Positions 19,472-28,886 of a stretch of DNA of 64,000 bases are shown here, piece after piece. A program made the translations under genes and the position numbers. The DNA lies in NCBI GenBank assembly GCA_015061365.1, contig SUWS01000003.1, forward strand, positions 50,920 through 114,919, in the 5' to 3' direction. This stretch comes from Lentimicrobiaceae bacterium (GTDB lineage: Bacteria > Bacteroidota > Bacteroidia > Bacteroidales > F082). Under the pieces are notes generated by a model, which saw only the letters and a list, made by a program, of their open reading frames with translations, was not told the DNA's origin and searched no databases. Numbering within the stretch: the stretch's first letter is position 1; each line of letters starts with the position of its first letter.

Positions 19472-20562
19472 TTATGACAGAACGTTTTGAAGATATAAAA
19501 GAAGAAGAAAAGAAGCAGGATTTCATCGGAAAATATCAAGACGAAGAAACTGAAGAATCTACAGAACTTTACGAACATTTCCGTATCGTGGCGGATCCTG
19601 GTCAGTCGTTAGTGCGTATCGACAAGTTTCTACAGAACAGAATGGAGAACGTCTCTCGCAATAGGATTCAGAATGCGGCAAAGGCAGGAAGCATCTTAGT
19701 GAACGGCAATCCTGTCAAGCAGAATTATAAGATAAAACCTAACGATGTGGTCTCTATCGTACTTTCATTCCCGCCACGCGAAGTAGTCATAACTCCGGAA
19801 AATATTCCTTTGGAAATAGTCTACGAGGACGATGATGTCATCATCATAAACAAACAAGCCGGTCTTGTCGTGCATCCTGGTCACGGTAATTTCGATGGTA
19901 CACTTCTGAATGCCTTGGCATATCATTTTAAGAATACAAATCAGAAGGTAGAAAACGGATTCGGTTATCTCGTACATCGTATCGATAAAGACACTACAGG
20001 TCTGATGATCGTGGCGAAGAACGAAACCGCGCAGACAGTATTAGCGAAACAGTTTTTTGAACATAGCATCACGCGTCGTTATCAGGCTCTCGTATGGGGC
20101 GATTTTGAAAATGATGAAGGTACGATAGAAGGTAATATCGGACGCAGCCTTAAAGACAGGATAGCGATGGCGGTGTTTCCAGACGGCTCGCAAGGAAAGA
20201 CAGCCGTTACACATTATAAGGTCTTGGAACGATTTAATTATGTTACCTTAGCAGAATGTCGTTTGGAGACGGGACGCACACATCAGATACGCGTGCATTT
20301 CCAACATATCGGACATCCTCTCTTCAACGATTATCTATATGGTGGCGACACGATTATCAAAGGTACTACATTCTCGAAATATCGTCAGTTTATCGAGAAC
20401 TGTTTCAGAGAGATACCACGTCATTGCCTGCATGCCAAGATTTTAGGTTTCGTGCATCCGACAACGGGAAAAGAAATGTATTTCGACTCGGAACTGCCAA
20501 AAGATATGGTGGCAGTCTTAGATAAATGGCGTAATTATATAAAAAGTAGAATTGACAATTGA
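19468..20562 (+). CDS. rluD: RluA/RluD family 23S rRNA pseudouridine synthase
   Basis: S4 domain plus HRIDKDTTGLMIVAKNE, ETGRTHQIRVHFQHIGHPL. Confidence 0.92.
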   Translation: MIMTERFEDIKEEEKKQDFIGKYQDEETEESTELYEHFRIVADPGQSLVRIDKFLQNRMENVSRNRIQNAAKAGSILVNGNPVKQNYKIKPNDVVSIVLSFPPREVVITPENIPLEIVYEDDDVIIINKQAGLVVHPGHGNFDGTLLNALAYHFKNTNQKVENGFGYLVHRIDKDTTGLMIVAKNETAQTVLAKQFFEHSITRRYQALVWGDFENDEGTIEGNIGRSLKDRIAMAVFPDGSQGKTAVTHYKVLERFNYVTLAECRLETGRTHQIRVHFQHIGHPLFNDYLYGGDTIIKGTTFSKYRQFIENCFREIPRHCLHAKILGFVHPTTGKEMYFDSELPKDMVAVLDKWRNYIKSRIDN

Positions 20563-20645
20563 TAATTAACAATTAACAATTTACAATTAACAATTGACAA
20601 TGATAGATTAATAACTGTAAACTGTAAATTGTAAACTATAAACTG
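20555..20645. repeat. Heptamer tract (AATTAAC)n then opposite-sense (TGTAAAC)n
   Basis: attgacaattgataattaacaattaacaatttacaattaacaattgac ... aactgtaaactgtaaattgtaaactataaactg. Confidence 0.9.
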
Positions 20646-20648
20646 ATT

Positions 20649-21686
20649 ATGATAGTAATAACTGGAGCAGCGGGTTTCATCGGCAGCGTAGTCGCAGGTG
20701 AACTTAATAATAGAGGTCGTAACGATTTAGTGTTAGTCGATGATTTCTCTAAGAAACAGAAGGAGAGAAATTATATTGACTTAAGATATAATGTGCTGAT
20801 TAATAGAAATGACTTCTTCGATTGGTTCGAGGAAAATCATTATTATGTAGATTTCGTGGTTCATCTCGGAGCTCGTACCGATACTACGGAATTCGACTGG
20901 AACGTGTTCCAGAAACTCAATGTCGATTATACTGAGACGATGTTTTCCTTATGCGCTGAATATCAGATCCCGTTGGTATATGCTTCATCGGCTGCGACAT
21001 ACGGCAACGGTGAGTTAGGCTATGACGACAGTCACGAGGTGGTGGAGAGATTGCAACCTTTGAATCCTTACGGACGTTCTAAGAATGAAGTCGACAAATG
21101 GATTTTGAAACAAGAGAAACAGCCGCCTTTCTGGGCAGGTTTAAAGTTTTTCAACGTCTATGGTCCTAATGAATATCACAAAGGACGTATGGCTTCTGTC
21201 ATATTCCATTCGTTCAATCAGATAAACGCTACAGGAAAGGTGAAGTTGTTCCGCTCGCATCGTCCGGATTTCGAAGACGGACAACAACTCCGCGACTTTA
21301 TCTATGTTAAAGACATTGCTAACGTAATCTGTTTTATGATGGAAGGTCAACAGACAAAAGTCAACGGACAACAGACATCGTCCACAGAAAATTTCAATTC
21401 TCAACTTTCAACTTCCAATTTAAAGAGCGGTATCTACAACCTCGGTACGGGAAAAGCACGCAGTTTCTATGACTTGGCAGCTGCTACTTTCAAAGCGATG
21501 GGAAAAGATGTTAATATCGAATTTATCGACATTCCAGAAGACATAAGAGATAAGTATCAATACTTTACCGAAGCCAATATGACAAAACTTAGAGATGCCG
21601 GCTACGATAAAGAATTCACTTCATTAGAAGATGGCGTTGAGGATTATGTGAAGAATTATTTGAGGGATTTTATAGAAGTTCCTTAA
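20649..21686 (+). CDS. hldD: ADP-L-glycero-D-manno-heptose-6-epimerase-like (SDR) with in-frame heptamer-repeat insertion
   Basis: ITGAAGFIGSVVAGELNNRGRNDLVLVDD, YASSAATYGNGELGY, FIYVKDIANV, SGIYNLGTGKARSF. Confidence 0.85.
   Translation: MIVITGAAGFIGSVVAGELNNRGRNDLVLVDDFSKKQKERNYIDLRYNVLINRNDFFDWFEENHYYVDFVVHLGARTDTTEFDWNVFQKLNVDYTETMFSLCAEYQIPLVYASSAATYGNGELGYDDSHEVVERLQPLNPYGRSKNEVDKWILKQEKQPPFWAGLKFFNVYGPNEYHKGRMASVIFHSFNQINATGKVKLFRSHRPDFEDGQQLRDFIYVKDIANVICFMMEGQQTKVNGQQTSSTENFNSQLSTSNLKSGIYNLGTGKARSFYDLAAATFKAMGKDVNIEFIDIPEDIRDKYQYFTEANMTKLRDAGYDKEFTSLEDGVEDYVKNYLRDFIEVP
21346..21420. repeat. Heptamer repeats inside hldD
   Basis: gtcaacagacaaaagtcaacggacaacagac ... caattctcaactttcaacttccaa. 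Confidence 0.9.
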
Positions 21687-21755
21687 GTATGAGAAAGTGA
21701 TTTAGAATAGAACATTTTTATAACATCTTTGTAAAGAATAAATAAGATATAGGTA

Positions 21756-24032
21756 ATGGACAATGGACGGATAATAACAGTCTGCTGTCAGCGTTTTGTT
21801 GGCAGTATCAACTCAAAGCTCAAAGCTCAAAGCTCAAAGCTCATAGTTGTTCTTTTATCTTTTGTCTTTTGTCAGAATCTCATTGCCCAAACCAACGATT
21901 CCATCACTCGGCCTCGCGTTGGTGTAGTTCTCAGCGGTGGAGGAGCTAAAGGATTCGCCCACATCGGCGTACTCAAAGTGATAGAGGAGTCGGGGTTGCC
22001 GATAGATTACATCGCGGGCACGAGTATGGGCAGTATCGTCGGCGGACTTTATTCCATAGGATATTCGCCGGAGACTATGATTCGTTTAGTGAAAGAGCAG
22101 AACTGGGACGCTGTGATGTCGGACGCCATTCCTCGCAAATATATATCCGTAGATGATAAAATATTAGATCGTCATTATCTTGCCACTTTCCCTTTTAGAA
22201 ACCGTAAGATCGAGATGAAGTCGGCTATTTATGACGGCGCGATGGTGAATCTGCTTTTGGCTCGACTTACGTCGCCAGTCTATAACATAAGGAACTACAG
22301 TGAATTATCGGTTCCGTTTTTATGTGTGGCTGCCGACATAGAAACGGCGGAGGCTTACGAGATGACGAGAGGCAACTTGCAGCGTTCTATAAGGGCGTCT
22401 ATGTCGATCCCGTTTTATTTCACGCCAGTAGAGGTAGACGGACGACTGCTCATCGACGGTGGAATGAGAAATAATTTCCCGGTACATAACTTAAGAGACA
22501 AAGGACTTGACATTATAATAGGTGTCAACGTTCAACGTGATTTTCGGAAGAAAGACGACCTCAACTCTCTCGCTAAAATCCTCGACCAGATGATAGCCAT
22601 GACTGACATCGACGCTAATATGAAAGCGCAGGAAGATGTCGACATCCATATAAAACCTAACTTATCGAATTTCGGCATGATGGATTTTAATTATTATGAC
22701 ACCATCATCGCTCTCGGTGAACAGGCGGCACGCCAATATCTTCCTGAATTTAAACGCTTAGCTGATTCTATCAAGTCGATAGAAGATTATACTTTGGAAC
22801 GTCCTGATATAGAACCTCTCGACACCATATTCGTGATCTCGTTAAAAGTGAAAGGCGTGAAGCAGGAAAGCGAGAACTTCATAAAGAAATCATTAGGAAA
22901 ACATTATCCGGCAACGATGGCAATTGACGATATCGAGACTTCCATTATGAGAATTTACGCCACCGGATATTTCAGCGATATATGGTATGAACTCGAACCT
23001 GCCGTTAAAGGCGTCAACTTGGTTATTCATTGCAAAGAGAGAGAAGAAGAGACAGTTTCCGTGGTAGCTCATTACGACAGCGACTACGGAATAGGAATCT
23101 TAGCTAATGTCACCTTGAAAAATATCTTGAAATTTCCTACACGTTCAACATTGTCGGCGGATATTAACATAGCTGAAGATCCTTACTTCAAACTTCGTCT
23201 TCATTCCAATGTGTCGCAGAAATTTAAATATGGTGTCGACCTCTCTGTGATAAGTCTGTTTATGAATCAATATAGCGACTATGTAATTAATAATTCATAC
23301 AGCGTGCAAGACAATAAGTTAGATCTCTTCTTTGAATTTATGCCTAATTTAAAACGTCAGTTCAGAATCGGTACGGCGGCGAATTATGTTCACCTTCGCG
23401 ACAACCTGATACATACCGTCAGTTCGGATAATTACGACTTTATCAGTTACGCATATTTCAACTATTATATCAACAATGAAGATTCGCCGACATTCGCTTC
23501 GAGAGGTTGGAAATTCAATCTCAATGGTAAGTATATCATGCCTGTGATAAAAATGGATGACGGAAGCATGATGAAAAACTCCATCGTTTTAAAAGCTGAT
23601 GTCAGCGGTTCTATAGCAATAGGGAAACGTCATTCCTTGAAAATAGGAGCGACGTTAGGTTCATCTTTATTGCAAGAAGAACCACCTCTCAGCTACCAGT
23701 TCTTCGTAGGTGGACAGTCGAATATGAACTATTTTGATAATATCATATCTTTCGACGGATTGAGGTTTACCCAACTATACGGCGACCATATAGCTATCGC
23801 AAAGATGTCGTGGCAATATAACTTCTACAAGAACTTGTATGCCATCGCCAATGTGAACGGAGGCTATATAAATTCTGACTATAATAGTTGGTTCTCTGAC
23901 AAGAGTTTTGTTTTCGGTTGCGGACTGACGTTTGGTATTGAGACAATGGCAGGTCCTATAGAGTTAAGTCTCATGGGAAGTAACAGATGTTCCGACTTAG
24001 TAGGGTTTTTAAATGTAGGTTATTGGTTTTAA
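21756..24032 (+). CDS. patatin-like phospholipase with C-terminal Omp85/BamA-type barrel
   Basis: GGGAKGFAHIGVLKV, GTSMGSIVGG, POTRA-like and barrel regions; exact start uncertain because the N-terminus lies in repeats. Confidence 0.85.
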   Translation: MDNGRIITVCCQRFVGSINSKLKAQSSKLIVVLLSFVFCQNLIAQTNDSITRPRVGVVLSGGGAKGFAHIGVLKVIEESGLPIDYIAGTSMGSIVGGLYSIGYSPETMIRLVKEQNWDAVMSDAIPRKYISVDDKILDRHYLATFPFRNRKIEMKSAIYDGAMVNLLLARLTSPVYNIRNYSELSVPFLCVAADIETAEAYEMTRGNLQRSIRASMSIPFYFTPVEVDGRLLIDGGMRNNFPVHNLRDKGLDIIIGVNVQRDFRKKDDLNSLAKILDQMIAMTDIDANMKAQEDVDIHIKPNLSNFGMMDFNYYDTIIALGEQAARQYLPEFKRLADSIKSIEDYTLERPDIEPLDTIFVISLKVKGVKQESENFIKKSLGKHYPATMAIDDIETSIMRIYATGYFSDIWYELEPAVKGVNLVIHCKEREEETVSVVAHYDSDYGIGILANVTLKNILKFPTRSTLSADINIAEDPYFKLRLHSNVSQKFKYGVDLSVISLFMNQYSDYVINNSYSVQDNKLDLFFEFMPNLKRQFRIGTAANYVHLRDNLIHTVSSDNYDFISYAYFNYYINNEDSPTFASRGWKFNLNGKYIMPVIKMDDGSMMKNSIVLKADVSGSIAIGKRHSLKIGATLGSSLLQEEPPLSYQFFVGGQSNMNYFDNIISFDGLRFTQLYGDHIAIAKMSWQYNFYKNLYAIANVNGGYINSDYNSWFSDKSFVFGCGLTFGIETMAGPIELSLMGSNRCSDLVGFLNVGYWF

Positions 24033-24055
24033 ATAATAATATAAATTTTTACGAT

Positions 24056-24760
24056 ATGAAATACACAAGAGTACTTTTGAAATTAAGCGGTGAAGCCTTG
24101 ATGGGAAATCAACAATATGGCATCGATCCGGAACGTTTAAATGACTATGCGGAAGAGATTGCGGAAGCGTCGAGACAAGCGCAGATAGCTATCGTCATCG
24201 GTGGCGGCAACATATTCCGCGGGCTGCAAGGTGCGAGCAAAGGCATGGACAGAATACAAGGTGACTATATGGGAATGTTAGCTACTGTTATCAACAGCAT
24301 GGCGTTACAATCCACATTGCAATCTAAAGGCGTGAAGACTGCGCTTTTGTCGGGTGTGTTCATCGACCGTATCGCTGATTCCATGAGCAGTGCCAAGGCA
24401 ATAAAACTTCTCGAAGAAGGTAATGTCGTCATCATTGGTGGAGGCTCAGGAAATCCGTTCTTCACTACAGATACCGCCTCAGCGTTGAGAGCCGTTGAAG
24501 TGAGAGCCGACATCATCTTGAAAGGAACTCGCGTCGATGGCATTTATACCGCCGACCCGGAAAAAGACCCGACAGCAACAAAATTCGAACATATCACATA
24601 CGACGAGGCCTACAACAAAAACCTTAAAGTAATGGATCTTACCGCATTTACTTTATGTAAGGAAAACAATATGCCGATGTATGTCTTCGATATGAACACC
24701 AAAGGCAATCTGTTAAAAGTCCTTAACAGAGAAGAAATCGGAACTTTAGTTACAAAATAA
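24056..24760 (+). CDS. pyrH: UMP kinase
   Basis: MKYTRVLLKLSGEALMG ... IVIGGGNIFRG ... TRVDGIYTADPEKD. Confidence 0.95.
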   Translation: MKYTRVLLKLSGEALMGNQQYGIDPERLNDYAEEIAEASRQAQIAIVIGGGNIFRGLQGASKGMDRIQGDYMGMLATVINSMALQSTLQSKGVKTALLSGVFIDRIADSMSSAKAIKLLEEGNVVIIGGGSGNPFFTTDTASALRAVEVRADIILKGTRVDGIYTADPEKDPTATKFEHITYDEAYNKNLKVMDLTAFTLCKENNMPMYVFDMNTKGNLLKVLNREEIGTLVTK

Positions 24761-24811
24761 TGTTGATATAAGCGAAAAATTTTTATTTTTGTGCTGTAAA
24801 AAGTTTTTATT

Positions 24812-25375
24812 ATGACAGACGAATCTCAATTTATTTTAGACGAGACAACTGAAACCATGGAGAACACCATGAAACACATGGAAAATGAGTTTCAGAAGAT
24901 AAGAGCCGGCAAGGCAAGTCCAGCTATGTTGCAAGGCGTTAAGGTAGAATATTACGGAACCATCGTTCCTATCGAACAAACTTCAAATATCGGTACTCCC
25001 GACCCACGTCAAATCATCGTCCAACCTTTCGATAAGGGTTCAATCCAGGCTATCGAAAAAGCTATATTGGCAGCCAACTTAGGATTCAATCCTAAAAACG
25101 AAGGTGATTTCTTGCGTATCCTCGTTCCTCCATTGACAGAAGAACGCCGTAAGGATCTGGCAAAACGTTCAAAGACAGTGGCAGAAGAAACAAAGGTTGG
25201 TATACGTAACATTCGTCGTAACGCTAACGACGACGCCAAGAAACTAAAAGACGAAGGCGTATCAGAAGATGAAGTCAAATTGGTGACAGATAAGATCCAG
25301 GAACTCACCGACAAATATGTCAAGAAGATTGATGAGTTATGTGAACTTAAAGTGAAAGACATCTTAACAGTATAA
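24812..25375 (+). CDS. frr: ribosome recycling factor
   Basis: FQKIRAGKASPAMLQGVKVEYYG ... PPLTEERRKDLAK. Confidence 0.96.
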   Translation: MTDESQFILDETTETMENTMKHMENEFQKIRAGKASPAMLQGVKVEYYGTIVPIEQTSNIGTPDPRQIIVQPFDKGSIQAIEKAILAANLGFNPKNEGDFLRILVPPLTEERRKDLAKRSKTVAEETKVGIRNIRRNANDDAKKLKDEGVSEDEVKLVTDKIQELTDKYVKKIDELCELKVKDILTV

Positions 25376-25404
25376 AAAAAAACTCCCGCAAGGGAGTTTT
25401 TTTG
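25374..25404 (+). terminator. Hairpin AAACTCCC-GCAA-GGGAGTTT plus T-run after frr
   Basis: aaaaaaaaactcccgcaagggagttttttt. Confidence 0.9.
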
Positions 25405-25429
25405 TTGAACGCTAAATGATAACTATATA

Positions 25430-26293
25430 CTATTTTTTCATCATCTCGAATCCTTTACCATAAACGCCCATCACGGTATTGACGGAAACGAACGCGGCCG
25501 GATCAAGTTGTTTCACGATCCTAATGACACGCTGCGACTCAGTCTTTCTTACTACGACCATCACGATGTTGTTCTCAGTCTTGGTGTACCATCCAGTACC
25601 TTTTATCATCGTAACGCCACGATGAATTTCTTCTCCTACTTTATCAGCGATTTCATCAGGTCTCTGTGAAAAGATGAACATCTGCACCGATTGTTTGCTG
25701 CCGTTCATCGTCAGGTCCATCGTATAACTTGTTACCATAAGTCCGACGTAGCTGTATATCAAGAGTTCTAAATCTCTGAAGACAAAATAAGAACATGAGA
25801 TGATAGCTACGTTAATGAATAAGGTAAGACGACCTAAGGTGATGTTGCGGTATTTGTTTATCATCATGACGATTATGTCGGTGCCGCCGGTGCTGCTTCC
25901 TTCCAAGAAGATAAAGGCGCAAGCAACGCCGTTCAATCCTGCGCCGAGCACTGCCGAAAGAAAACGATCTTCAATGATAGGTGCTAAGAAGACATATTCT
26001 TGCAGGATGTAAAACACTACAGATGTCACAATGACGGAATAGATTGTGCTTAAAGCGAATCTTCTTCCCAAAGACCTGAATGCGATTAATATTAGAATTG
26101 CATTTAAAGCGAATATCGAGATACCTGTCGGTAATCCCGTAACCCAATAGATTATGGTGGCGAGACCTGTCACACCACCGCCGAGCATATTACTCGGGAT
26201 GAGAAACCCTGTCCATCCGATAGCTGAAATTATGATCGCTACAGTGATAATGATGTGGCTTCTTACTTCTTGCCAGATAATTGATTTATTCAT
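25430..26293 (-). CDS. YitT family membrane protein (DUF161/DUF2179)
   Basis: multi-TM; GGTDIIVMMINKYRNITLGRLTLFIN; C-term KGTGWYTKTENNIVMVVVRKTE. Confidence 0.85.
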   Translation of the reverse strand: MNKSIIWQEVRSHIIITVAIIISAIGWTGFLIPSNMLGGGVTGLATIIYWVTGLPTGISIFALNAILILIAFRSLGRRFALSTIYSVIVTSVVFYILQEYVFLAPIIEDRFLSAVLGAGLNGVACAFIFLEGSSTGGTDIIVMMINKYRNITLGRLTLFINVAIISCSYFVFRDLELLIYSYVGLMVTSYTMDLTMNGSKQSVQMFIFSQRPDEIADKVGEEIHRGVTMIKGTGWYTKTENNIVMVVVRKTESQRVIRIVKQLDPAAFVSVNTVMGVYGKGFEMMKK

Positions 26294-26365
26294 ATTATTT
26301 TATTTTTTTATCAATAGACAACAGACAACGGTCAACAGCTTTTTGTTTGAAATCTGAATATTTGG

Positions 26366-26447
26366 GCGTTCCGGCTATCGCCGTCGGGCTTTCCGCTATA
26401 TCTTTTTCCGCTACGCTACAAAAGGATGCCGCTTCAATCCCTAACGC
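26366..26447 (-). repeat. 82-bp dispersed repeat, copy B (inverted relative to 415-496)
   Basis: see 415-496. Confidence 0.9.
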
Positions 26448-26593
26448 TCTTTTGAGGCGTGGACATGAAACGGGAGCAGAGTGCCGAGACTGATTTACAA
26501 TTCAAATTAGACGCATCAATTTCCCTTTTGTCTCTTGTCTTTAGTCAGTTTTAAATATTAAAAAAGTCGCCACATTGTGACGACTTATCTGTT

Positions 26594-28360
26594 TTATTTT
26601 TCAATAAAAGCGATAGTCTCGCCTTTTTCTACAAGTTTACCTTGAGGTGCGACGGCCTCCACGATCTTGCCTGGCCACAGTGCCACGACAGGTTCTTGTC
26701 CGTAAGGTGCTTGGATTTGTGCGATTATATCACCTTCTTTATATGAGGTACCTACGGCTGGTGTTGTAGACTTGTCGTTGAAGTCGATGTCCCATAATAT
26801 TCTTCCGCCGACAGGAGCCACTACAGGTTCTGCGTTTGGATGACGTAATGCTCTCAGGTCAGGAATCTTGACGTCGGCACCGCCTTGTGAGAACTTAGCT
26901 TTCATCTTTTCTTCTAATTCCTGGTTGAAGCGACGTTTAGCCTCACCAGATTTATATTCACGATATTGTTTTTCGTGCATAGCGAATTCGAAGAGTTCTT
27001 CTTCGTCAGGACCGAGATCCCAGCCGTTTTCTTCCATCTCTTTACGGAAACGTGGAAGTTCATCCGGATAGTTGTCTTGAGGATTGCCTTCGAAGAACTC
27101 GAGACCTTTTTTCTTAGCCAAGTCAATAATCTCTTGATCCAATTTACCTGGAAGCTGACCAGCCTTACCGAGTATCATGCCCCATGCGGCAGGGTCGATA
27201 GAGTTTTCATAACGAGCATCGCCCTTGCTTAATGAATAGAGATTCATCAAAGCGATGTTCTTTGTATATTGACTGAACGGTGTTACCAACGGAGGATAGC
27301 CGAGTTTTGGCCAAATATTCTGTACTTCGTCGAAGAGTTGAACGAGGAGTTCGTCTTCTGAGAGTTCTTTCTCGCCTTTGTTTTTAAGGTTCATGTTGAT
27401 GGCAGCGTGAACGCCTTTGAGGTCAGCCATGAGAGAACCCATCATACCGCCTGGGAGTCCGCAGCCTAACATCAACGAGTTGAGATAACGGTTACGTGGG
27501 TCGATCCAATAGCCGAGGAAGTCGTCGATGAAACTTTGTGTCATGGCGCGTGCTTCCATATATGCGTTCATGTCGATGTCTTTTACTAAGAAACCTGCGT
27601 CTTTCAACATAGCTTGTACTGAAATTACGTCAGGGTGAACCATACCCCATGAGAGTGGTTCCATTGCTACGTCTAAGTAGTCGGCACCTGCTTGTGCTAC
27701 CTCAAGCATGGAAGCCATGGAGAGACCTGGACCGGAGTGACCGTGATATTGTACCTTGATTTCTGGATGTTGTTTCTTGATAGCAGCGACGACCTTACCT
27801 AATGAGAAAGGACGGCCAATACCTGCCATATCTTTCAGTGCTATTTCTTTTGCGCCTGCTTGGATGAGTTTCTCAGCCATGTTGATATAATATTCTGCTG
27901 TGTGAACAGGTGAGTAGGTGATACTCATGGCAGCTTGTGAAATCATGCCGGCTTCGTTAGCCCATTGGATTGAAGGTATGATGTTACGAACGTCGTTCAA
28001 TCCGCAGAAGATACGTGTGATGTCGACACCTTGAGCTTTCTTTACTTTGTACATGAGCTGACGTACGTCGGCTGGGACAGGGTTCATGCGGAGAGCGTTG
28101 AGTGCGCGGTCGAGCATGTGACATTCGATGCCGCCCTTGTGCAATGCCGCGGTGAAAGCTCTCACCGAATGGTTTGGATTCTCACCATATAATAAGTTAA
28201 CTTGTTCTGCTGCACCACCGTTAGATTCGACGCGGTCGAAACAACCCATCTTAATAATAATAGGTGCTATCTGTTCTAATTGGTCTTTACGAGGAACATA
28301 TTTACCGGAACTTTGCCACATGTCACGGTAAACCAAGCTGAATTTTATTTCTCTTTTCAT
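26594..28360 (-). CDS. oadA: oxaloacetate decarboxylase alpha / pyruvate carboxylase subunit B-like carboxyltransferase
   Basis: HMGL-like TIM barrel: ALKDMAGIGRP, YHGHSGPGLSMASMLEVAQAGADYLD; C-terminal barrel-sandwich domain without the AMKM motif. Confidence 0.85.
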   Translation of the reverse strand: MKREIKFSLVYRDMWQSSGKYVPRKDQLEQIAPIIIKMGCFDRVESNGGAAEQVNLLYGENPNHSVRAFTAALHKGGIECHMLDRALNALRMNPVPADVRQLMYKVKKAQGVDITRIFCGLNDVRNIIPSIQWANEAGMISQAAMSITYSPVHTAEYYINMAEKLIQAGAKEIALKDMAGIGRPFSLGKVVAAIKKQHPEIKVQYHGHSGPGLSMASMLEVAQAGADYLDVAMEPLSWGMVHPDVISVQAMLKDAGFLVKDIDMNAYMEARAMTQSFIDDFLGYWIDPRNRYLNSLMLGCGLPGGMMGSLMADLKGVHAAINMNLKNKGEKELSEDELLVQLFDEVQNIWPKLGYPPLVTPFSQYTKNIALMNLYSLSKGDARYENSIDPAAWGMILGKAGQLPGKLDQEIIDLAKKKGLEFFEGNPQDNYPDELPRFRKEMEENGWDLGPDEEELFEFAMHEKQYREYKSGEAKRRFNQELEEKMKAKFSQGGADVKIPDLRALRHPNAEPVVAPVGGRILWDIDFNDKSTTPAVGTSYKEGDIIAQIQAPYGQEPVVALWPGKIVEAVAPQGKLVEKGETIAFIEK

Positions 28361-28445
28361 ATTATATTTATTGATAATTTTACAAAATTTATAGTCTACA
28401 AAAATAATATTTTTTTCCCAATCGTGAATTAGTAATTTTATGTTA

Positions 28446-28547
28446 GTTTCTCAGATTTTCGGTTTCTCAGATTTTCAGATTCTCAGATTCTCAGATTTTC
28501 AGATTCTCAGATTTTCAGATTCTCAGATTTTCAGATTCTCAGATTCT
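28446..28547. repeat. Octamer tract (TTCTCAGA)n
   Basis: cagattttcagattctcagattctcagattttcagattctcag..., period 8. Confidence 0.95.
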
Positions 28548-28884
28548 ATTTATTCTCTTTACTCTCAAGTTCCTTGTCAAGTTCCAATAAAAATTTCTTT
28601 GTTTTCTCCAATGTCATCAAGACTGTCGTCTTTCTTTCTAATTGGTCGAAGTCTTTTTTAAGGGCGTCTTTAGCACCTTGCAGTGTATAGCCTTGAACTT
28701 TGACGAGCTGGTAAATCATACGGAGATAACGAAGGTCACGTTGTGTAAACATTCTGTTGCCCTTGTTACTCTTACGAGGTCTCAATACAGAAAATTCACT
28801 TTCCCAATAACGTATGAGAGAGGTGTTGACGTTAAACATCTCAGCCACTTCACCTATGCGATAGTATAATTTTTCGTCATTCAT
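28546..28884 (-). CDS. MerR family transcriptional regulator
   Basis: YYRIGEVAEMFNVNTSLIRYWESEFSVLRPRKSNKGNRMFTQRDL. Confidence 0.92.
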   Translation of the reverse strand: MNDEKLYYRIGEVAEMFNVNTSLIRYWESEFSVLRPRKSNKGNRMFTQRDLRYLRMIYQLVKVQGYTLQGAKDALKKDFDQLERKTTVLMTLEKTKKFLLELDKELESKENK

Positions 28885-28886
28885 GT

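Noticed and set aside
28440-28661. ORF MLVSQIFGFSDFQILRFSDFQILRFSDSQ...
   Set aside because: It is a translation of the (TTCTCAGA)n octamer tract, and part overlaps merR on the other strand.
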